Assembly (NCBI GenBank): GCA_001600035.1
Contig: BCIT01000005.1
Location: forward strand, 1 to 64,000
DNA: 64,000 bases
Reading direction: 5' to 3'
From: Holtermanniella nyarrowii
Lineage: Eukaryota; Basidiomycota; Tremellomycetes; Holtermanniales
Position 1 is the stretch's first letter; each line of letters opens with the position of its first letter. This document shows, piece after piece, positions 57,397 through 64,000 of this stretch. Both the position numbers and the translations under genes were made by a program. A model generated the notes under the pieces. That model ran no database searches. It had not been told where the DNA came from and saw nothing but the letters and a program-made list of their open reading frames with translations.

Positions 57397-59938
57397 TCAG
57401 GTAGCCGACTTCTTCCTAGGCCGAATCCTAGGCGCCATGAGCTGCGAAGCGTCACTCGGCACATTATTGAACCAAAGCGTTCCAGGCGGTTTGCCAGCTT
57501 TGGGATACAATCCATGAGGAAACGGTACCAAAGCAGGTTTAGCAGGCCCACATTTGGTCAAGAAATAGTTTGGAACTTCGTTTTGAAAGGTCTCGAGTTC
57601 TGGGATACCGGAAAAGGAGACACTTGGTTTCTTGAGGGCGCTTTTGAGTGCTTTGTCGGTTGAGGTTGCCACTGGTTCGTCTGTGGCTGTGACTGGTGGA
57701 ACTCTATCTGCAGGCTTCGCCGAGGTGGATGGTGGAGGCTCCGAAGACGTCTGAGCAGGCTGCTTGGCTTTCGCTCCAGCCTTCTTCGCCATGTACTCCT
57801 TAATCGCCAACTCCTTGGCTCGCTGCTTGTCCATTAGCGCAGTGACATCAGGCGCTAACGAAGCTGGTATTGATTTCTCCTCGAGAGGGGCGCGATAAGG
57901 CAGTTACGTAGAGCCAGGCGCGCCACGAGTAGCCTCTGGCCTCTCGCAAAGAGTTGGTGTCGCCTCTGGTTTGACAGTTGAGCGTGGCGCGCGCCTCGGC
58001 ACATCAGCCTCACGCTCAGAAGCAGCACGCGCAGCCGCCTCTGCGTCCTTGCGTTTCTGCCTTTCGACCAAATACTCGCGTCTTGCCTCGTCTCGCGAGG
58101 TGATATCCACAGCAGGCTCTGGGGCGTCGACAGGTCGACCTTCTGTCGCGTCTGCGGCACCCCGAGGCTGTTGACGGCTGGAACTGGTTGAATATAATGG
58201 CGCATCGACATCAGGTGCATCTTCAACCGTCACGACTTTGCGTCTTTCGCTCTTCAGCGGCAGATCAGGCTTTGGTGCTTCTTCTTGAGCCGATGCATCG
58301 GCTTTGCCGTCAGCGACACTGGTCTCTTTAGCAGCCGAACGAGAGTCAGCTTGCAGTGCTGCTGCCTTGGCGGATGCTTTCCTGCGCAGATACTCCTCTT
58401 TTGCAGCATCTCGCCCTAGCCTCTCGGAATCTGCAGGTCCTTGAGCCTCGGGCTGTTGGTCCTTAGGTATGCTTGGCGTCGGTTCGCGAGATTGTCTGCG
58501 CGAAGAGGGGTCGATGGCAGCGTCCAAGGTGGATGCTTCACCAGCCGCAGCTGCAGAAGCCGCCTTCTGCGCAAGGTATGCCCGCATAGCTCGTTCCTTG
58601 GCTTTCGCTTTCGCCCGCGCCTCCTCTTCACTCATGTCCCGGCCGACGCTAACGCCTTCTGAGTCGGACTGCTTCTTAGCAAGCATCTTGCGTCTCGCAC
58701 GCGCCTCAGCGCCTTCCCCTCCTGGTTCACCAGATGCTCTGATGTCGTCGCTCTGGTCTGCAGAGGTTTTGAGATCGCGAGAACGAGAAGAGCCACCGTT
58801 TGTTGCCACATCCTCCACAGATCTTGTCGTGACGTGAGGTTTTTGTACTCCGCTGGCACTCGCCTCTGCGCTTTTGGCGCCAGAATGGGTTGATGTCTGC
58901 TCAGTGTCCTGTGCAAGCTTGGTGACGGGTCGCTGCTCGGAATCCGCTACATCCTCAAGACGTGTCTGTTTGGGATCGCCACACGGGCTGTCAGATCCTC
59001 TGCCATCGGTATTCGAAGTCTCACGGGAATCAGCATCCACTCCCTGTGACGCTTTCAGCATCATGTATTTGCGTAGAGCTTCATCTTTGCGCTTGGCCCT
59101 CTCCTCTGGGGTTTCCGCACCGCCAGCGGAAAACCTATTTCGGCGATCATGGCTTTCCAACGGCTCTCGGGATGTCTTCCCAGACAGCGCTTCGGACGTG
59201 CGATCGGAACGAGCCATAACTTCGCTGCTGTTGTCTGCCAGTTGAAGGGAGAAAGGTCCGACACCTGTGGCTTGAGCTTGACCTCGCAGTAAGGCCTCGC
59301 GCTTCTCGATTAGACGGCGCTGAAGATATACGGCCTTCTCTTCATCGGTGAGCGACCTTCGTGGGCGGGCCATCTCCGTCGTCTCGCTGGCGGCAGGAAT
59401 TTCACGAGCTTTGCCCTTGTCGACAACGATAGGAGGGATCGCCGACTCCCTGTCTGTCCCATTGTTTTGAGCCGGATCTGGAGACGAGTCCCCATTCGCC
59501 GAATTCGGGCTGTCTTTTGATCTTTCCCCTTTGCCAGTCTTCAGCAGCTCCGCGATCCAGACCACCGAGGCGACGCCAACTCGAGCGAAGGCTTGCCACT
59601 GCTCCAGCGACAGCAGACCAGAGACAAGACCGAGGATGATTGCGAGCACAGCACAAGCCACGTTGCCAGCGCCTAGGTCCGTTGCGTGGCTGATGATAGC
59701 TGACAGGGGAGGCATTTTCAATACTGAGTTGTCAGTGATCACAGCTCAATGGTGCACAAACCAAGATTCGTGAGAAACGCCGCGGCGATGATTTGCTCTG
59801 GGACACCAAACACGCTGTCGTCAGAGAGGCCATTTCGGTCTTGCTCGCTCACCGATTTGGTGTCATAAATCTCTTGATAGCATCCAACAATCTCGACGCA
59901 TCGTTAGTGATTCCCTGCAAGAGCTCATTCGGACCCAT
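57397..59938 (-). CDS. Membrane-anchored Ala/Lys/Glu-rich repeat protein
   Basis: The start MGPNELLQGITNDASRLLDA at 59938 is followed by two 38-nt introns (59815-59852 and 59724-59761) that join it to FGVPEQIIAAAFLTNLVLKM, then a hydrophobic segment (AGNVACAVLAIILGLVSGLL). The long remainder is charged, disordered and helical, with a recurring motif of the type RxEYLxxK/Q: EEKAVYLQRRLIEKR, DEALRKYMMLKAS, KERAMRAYLAQKAAS, AKEEYLRRKASA, ARREYLVERQKRK and LAIKEYMAKKAGAK. A likely intron at 57864-57926 joins RPEAT to PSLAPDVTALMDKQ, and the protein ends RIRPRKKSAT. No known family. The repeated helix unit suggests a periodic partner surface such as a filament or another membrane, which is inference. 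Confidence 0.6.
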
Positions 59939-60146
59939 GCTGGGAGGACTAATTTGATCGAAACGCAGCGGAGAGCTCTGTGACCACTGACTGTGCCAAG
60001 CTCGAGGTTCAAAGGAGGTTTGACAAAGGGCGCACTCACGTAAGACTGACAGAGCTCAAGAACGATGTGAAATGCGTGCATGTATATGTACAAATTGAGT
60101 GCGGATGTGATTGTGATAATGCGATGATGCGATGTACAACAATTGG

Positions 60147-63100
60147 CTATCGCTTGCCGGTCGTCATGTCGTGAATGTGCTGCTTGATGCCGGTGGGGCC
60201 TGTAGGGTGGCCCGTATTGTGTTTCTTGGCTCGTCAGTATCCTTTGGCTCATATTACGTACCTTCTTCTTCTTTTGACGAAAGAGATCATCATCACTCTT
60301 CTTAGGGACAGCTGCTGCGGAAGGTACCGCATTCCCAGATGCCGCCGGCTTTTGAGGCGCTTCTGTGGCAGCAGGACCAGCCTCGGCTGTAGGTAGAGAT
60401 CGCTTCTTGTTGTTTGACGTCGTAGTGGGAGCCGGCATGCCGATTCGAGACTCATTTGTGAACTTTGACGCCTTTTGAGTGTGAGCTGAGATAGCTTTGG
60501 GCAGCAGGAGATCTGGGAGAGATGGAGTTGATTTCTTCGGCTTAGCCTTGGCTTCTGTGAGAGTGGCCTTGATTGGGCGACCAGCGAAAGTTGCAGAATC
60601 ATGCTGTTTGATCAGCTAGCGACCAGACGGGAAAAGAACACACGTTAATGAGGTAGCCTCGACTGCGCACATCGCCAACAATGGTCCGCCACTTCTCGTC
60701 ACTGCGCTCCAACGTCGCCGCGTTGCCGATGATGAAGAGAGAGCTCTTGGCACGGGTGAGAGCAACGTTCATTCGACGCTCATCCTTCAGGAAACCAATG
60801 CTTCGAAGATTTGGGCCTGATCTGACACAAGAGAGGATGATGATGTCCTTCTCCTGACCTTGGAAACCGTCTACAGTCTGGAAGCTACTCGTCAGCATCT
60901 CCTCGTTGCCCGCTCATCACTCACTCGATGCGTGTCAAAATGCTTTCACCGAAAGCGCGGGTGAATGACCTCTTGAGTTCTGCAAGCTGATCTTTGTACA
61001 TGGTGATCACACCGATGCGCTGGTCAAGGTTGACTCTCAGTCCAACTTCTTGCTCCAGACGACGGAACAGATCCACAGCGACCAAAGCCTCCGCTGGGTT
61101 CTTGGTGGAAGTACCAGACCCCTGCGTCTCCTGCCCTTCCACGTTGAAGAAGCGGTATGGACCAAAGGCTTCGTCGCTGTGCCAGAGCGCAGCAGTCTTC
61201 TTTGCCATGTCCGGGCCGTCGAGCAAATGAGAGTTGTAGAAGACCTTCGAGGGCAACTGCGAGATTTCCGGGTGCATTCGGTACTGGATGCTGCACGGGT
61301 CAGCTTGCCAGCTCACAGCGAGGCCATGCGTACCTGAGTAGATGGACTTTGCTGGGATGCTGCTCGGCTATCCTGACAAAGAGACTCTGATTGTAGCCGA
61401 GATTTTGCGCCTCGGGACTCAAAACAGTTGGCGGGAGCTGCTTGGGATCTGAGACATGAGTTTCGTCGTGATGCATTTCGCATACCTCCAACCATGATGC
61501 AACGAGTACAGCGATACTTGAGTGGGATCAGAGTACTGATCTCGATAGCCTGTGCAGCCTCATCGATGATGACAGTACCAAAGTCGAAAGATGCGATGGA
61601 CTCTTGACCAGCACCAGAGAGGGTGCAGCAGATGATATCGGCTTCTGCGAGAATCTTTTCGCGCGCTGCACGCCGAGCGCCATCCAGATGTCGAGTTGCA
61701 GCCCGGGCTTCGTCTTTCGCTTTGGTGAAAGCTTGACCTAAAGCAATACGCTTGGATCTCAAAGCGTGCAGTTCCGCCTCCAGCGCCTCTCGCTGAGCGT
61801 CGTTGTCCCGCACACGACTCAACTCGGCAGCCTTGCTTTCACTTTGTTGCTTGACTTGGTCCAAGTCTGCCTGAATCCTCCCAACGTCAGAAGTGCCGCC
61901 ACTGGTCTTGGCAAGGTCGGCGTTGACCCGCTGCTCCACCAAGTAGTCAAGCGCGATGTCTTTGGCGGAGACATTGACGGTGTTGTCGTGACCGATACGA
62001 ATGATGTTGGGCTTGATAAGCTCGCCCGATGATCCTCGAACACCGTCTTTGAGTCGTTTCGCTACTTCATCGATAGCAGCGTTCGATGGAGCACATACTA
62101 AGAGCTTGTCCTTGGCAGGCTTCTCGCCGCGATTGAAGTTGATGGGAGTGGCCCGTTCGGAGAGAAACTTCCCGACTAAGCCACTGATGGTCTTGGTTTT
62201 GCCTGTTCCCGGAGGTCTGTACTTTAGCTCTCGTGGCGGTCTTCACTCACCCTTGAATGAGCACAAATCCTCTCGACTGCATTGCACCAAGAATAGCTTT
62301 GGCTTGAGGCTCGTTTACATCGTGAGCCTCCATGGCGTCAGTGATCTGGCGCGAGGAAAACGAGGGCATGTCAGCGCATCGAGCAGCGATGATATCTCGC
62401 GAGAGGTTGTCTTCGTAGTACGGCATGCCTTTGAGAGCAGCAAACTCTCGCGCCGCGGTTCCGAGGCTGCCGTCAGTCATACATCCAACCAGATGGACTT
62501 ACGAAAAGGCCTTCCGCAACTGCCACTTTGAACGGATGGCAAGGCCCGCGACGTCACACGTCGAGTGCACTCGCAGTGTCATGTTGATCTCCTTGAACTT
62601 GCGGCGGAATACCTGAACTTTGGCGAATAATGCGCCTGGTCCTCCGATACGCCGCAGCACAACCACATCCGACTCATTGGCGCGCCAGGTGAATGGAACC
62701 TCGCCAACCATGGTCAACTCGAGGTCGACGTACTCGTCCACATAGAAACGATTTGAAACCTCGATGTTGACAGCAACGTCGGGGAAATCACGTTCCTTCT
62801 GATACGCAGCCCATTGCTCTTGGATGAATAGCGGGAGCATAGCGGACTCGTAGGCAGCGGCGTCTCTGTAGGCTCGAGGGACACGGAGCATTGGTGGAAG
62901 TGCGTGAGCAGCGGGGAGTTTGGTGGATTGAGGGGCCAGTGCGCCTGAGAAGTCGGGGTCCCAAGTGAGCACATGTCGATGGAGCGTACCCATGTCAGGG
63001 CGCAATCGCAACCTTGTGCGGTGTGCGTTTTGACGCTGCTCTCCCCTTGCGGTGAGATTTGGGATGTTGCTAGCCTGCAGAACCTTGACGTGCCGCTTCT

Positions 63101-63963
63101 CGGGTACAGGACGAGCTGGGGACTTCTGCAGCTTGGTAAGCGCCGTGATAGTGCTAGTGTCCTCGTCGGAGGAGTCGGAGGCACTGGAGCCCGAATCGAT
63201 GGGAGCGATGGCCTTTGGTGGGTCTTTGCGCACAATGCCAGTCGGCGCCAGGACCCTGTTCGGACCCACAGGCGGGGCCGGAATCCGAGGAGTAATGACA
63301 GGACCCAGCTTCCGCCTTTCGGCCAGGTGAGCTGTATGCTCTCGTCGGAGATCCTTCATGACCTTGGTCTTCAAACCACTGACAGCTGGCAATGGCTTCG
63401 GCTTGGGCTTCAGCACAGGGTTCTTGACACCAGGAGGGAGTCTGGTGAACATGAGCGGAGGTTGCACCGGACGCTTAGGTTTCTTCTGCGAAGCAACAGC
63501 GCGCCGCTCAGCCTCGTCAAAGTCGGCGATAGAGATCTCGTCAAAGAAGTCGTCGTATGCATCGACGTCGATGGGACTGGTAGGAGTGGAAGACGCCTTG
63601 GATGAAGGTGCAGCAGAGGAGCTGACCCGACTCGACTTCGGCATCATGAGGTCAAAAGCGTTCTTGGCAGGCTTCTTTGCCTTTGTAGGGTCGGTGAGGT
63701 CCAGCGTTGGAGGACCACTTGATTTGATGAACTGAATCTCATCCAAAGTCTCGTCGAAAGGCGCAATGAGGTCTGAGAGCTCGGACAGCAAGTCGTCTGA
63801 AAGGCGAGAACGGAAGGCCTTGCCATCGCGACGACAGAACTTGTCGATCTCCTCGATGGTCCACTTTAGATCTGAGGTCATTGACGACTTAGAGTTGCGA
63901 GATCGATTGATGCGCTCAAGGAGGGTCTTGACTAGCTCGAAAGTCTGATGAAGGGTTTCTTGA
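60147..63963 (-). CDS. SEN1: SEN1/Upf1-like superfamily 1 helicase, 5' end outside the window
   Basis: RNA/DNA helicase of the Sen1 (senataxin) type, which ends non-coding transcription and removes R-loops. The 5' part lies beyond 64000: the intron 63964-64000 fills exactly to the edge. The visible frame includes FELVKTLLERINRSRNSKSS, a disordered linker, a beta-barrel-like region (WDPDFSGALAP, NIEVSNRFYVDEYVDLELTM), then FVLIQGPPGTGKTKTISGLV (Walker A), LLVCAPSNAAIDEVAKRL, DIICCTLSGAGQESIASFDF, VIIDEAAQAIE (Walker B, DEAA) and VGDPKQLPPTVLS. Motifs IV-VI are QYRMHPEISQLPSKVFYNSH, QTVDGFQGQEKDIIILSCVR and RRMNVALTRAKSSLFIIGN. The C-terminus has KKKRSLPTAE-like basic nuclear-signal sequence and ends HIHDMTTGKR at 60147. 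Confidence 0.92.
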
Positions 63964-64000
63964 CTACAATGTTAGCGACATGCTGAATACATGAACGTAC

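Noticed and set aside
57864-57926. Two separate genes at 57397-57863 and 57904-59938
   Set aside because: The same helix repeat continues on both sides, and a single intron joins the frames, so one gene is more likely. The donor is weak, so this stays open.

Overview
The window looks like a compact basidiomycete nuclear genome. Almost every gene is cut by very short introns (about 30 to 45 nt) that start GTGAGT or GTACGT and end with a CTGAC/CTGAT-like branch site only a few bases before the AG. Several families are typical of Basidiomycota: a cytochrome b5-fused sphingolipid desaturase, a single-pass membrane protein with a DD-S-P-I-x-Y ectodomain, and a small secreted protein family. The tiny introns and close gene packing would suit a Pucciniomycotina yeast such as Mixia, but that placement is inference.

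Layout. 0.2-1.5 kb (-): TDA3-like FAD oxidoreductase. 2.2-6.0 kb (+): BUR1/CDK9-type kinase with a very long RS-rich N-terminus. 6.1-8.1 kb (+): b5-desaturase. 8.2-9.1 kb (-): unknown protein. 9.1-11.9 kb: gene-poor. 11.9-12.7 kb (+): low-complexity protein. 13.6-17.2 kb (+): PPS1-like dual-specificity phosphatase. 17.3-18.1 kb (-) and 18.4-18.6 kb (+): a divergent pair of surface-type proteins. 18.8-21.0 kb: weak or decayed sequence with a large imperfect inverted repeat. 21.0-23.0 kb (+): a single-pass membrane protein and a secreted protein. 23.4-25.3 kb (+): degenerate P-type ATPase-like protein. 25.6-29.5 kb (-): two membrane proteins.

29.7-44.2 kb (+) is the standout region: seven tandem paralogous MFS transporters of one DHA1/ZIFL-like type. 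They form two subgroups (copies 1-3 and 4-7). Copies 4-7 share an upstream sequence near ACACAGATCG. Copy 4 carries a frameshifting 7-nt deletion and copy 5 seems to lack the acceptor of intron 1.

44.4-64 kb returns to dense housekeeping genes: COX17 (+), an S/P/T-rich coiled-coil protein (-), a Med16-like protein (+), VPS45 (-), a TAF4-like TFIID subunit (+), HPM1 (+), CFD1 (-), an Ala/Lys/Glu-rich membrane-anchored protein (-), and a SEN1 helicase (-) that runs off the right edge. Functions represented are transcription elongation and initiation, Fe-S and copper delivery, vesicle traffic, lipid modification and a locally expanded transporter family. No rRNA, tRNA, CRISPR array or intact mobile element was recognised by eye.
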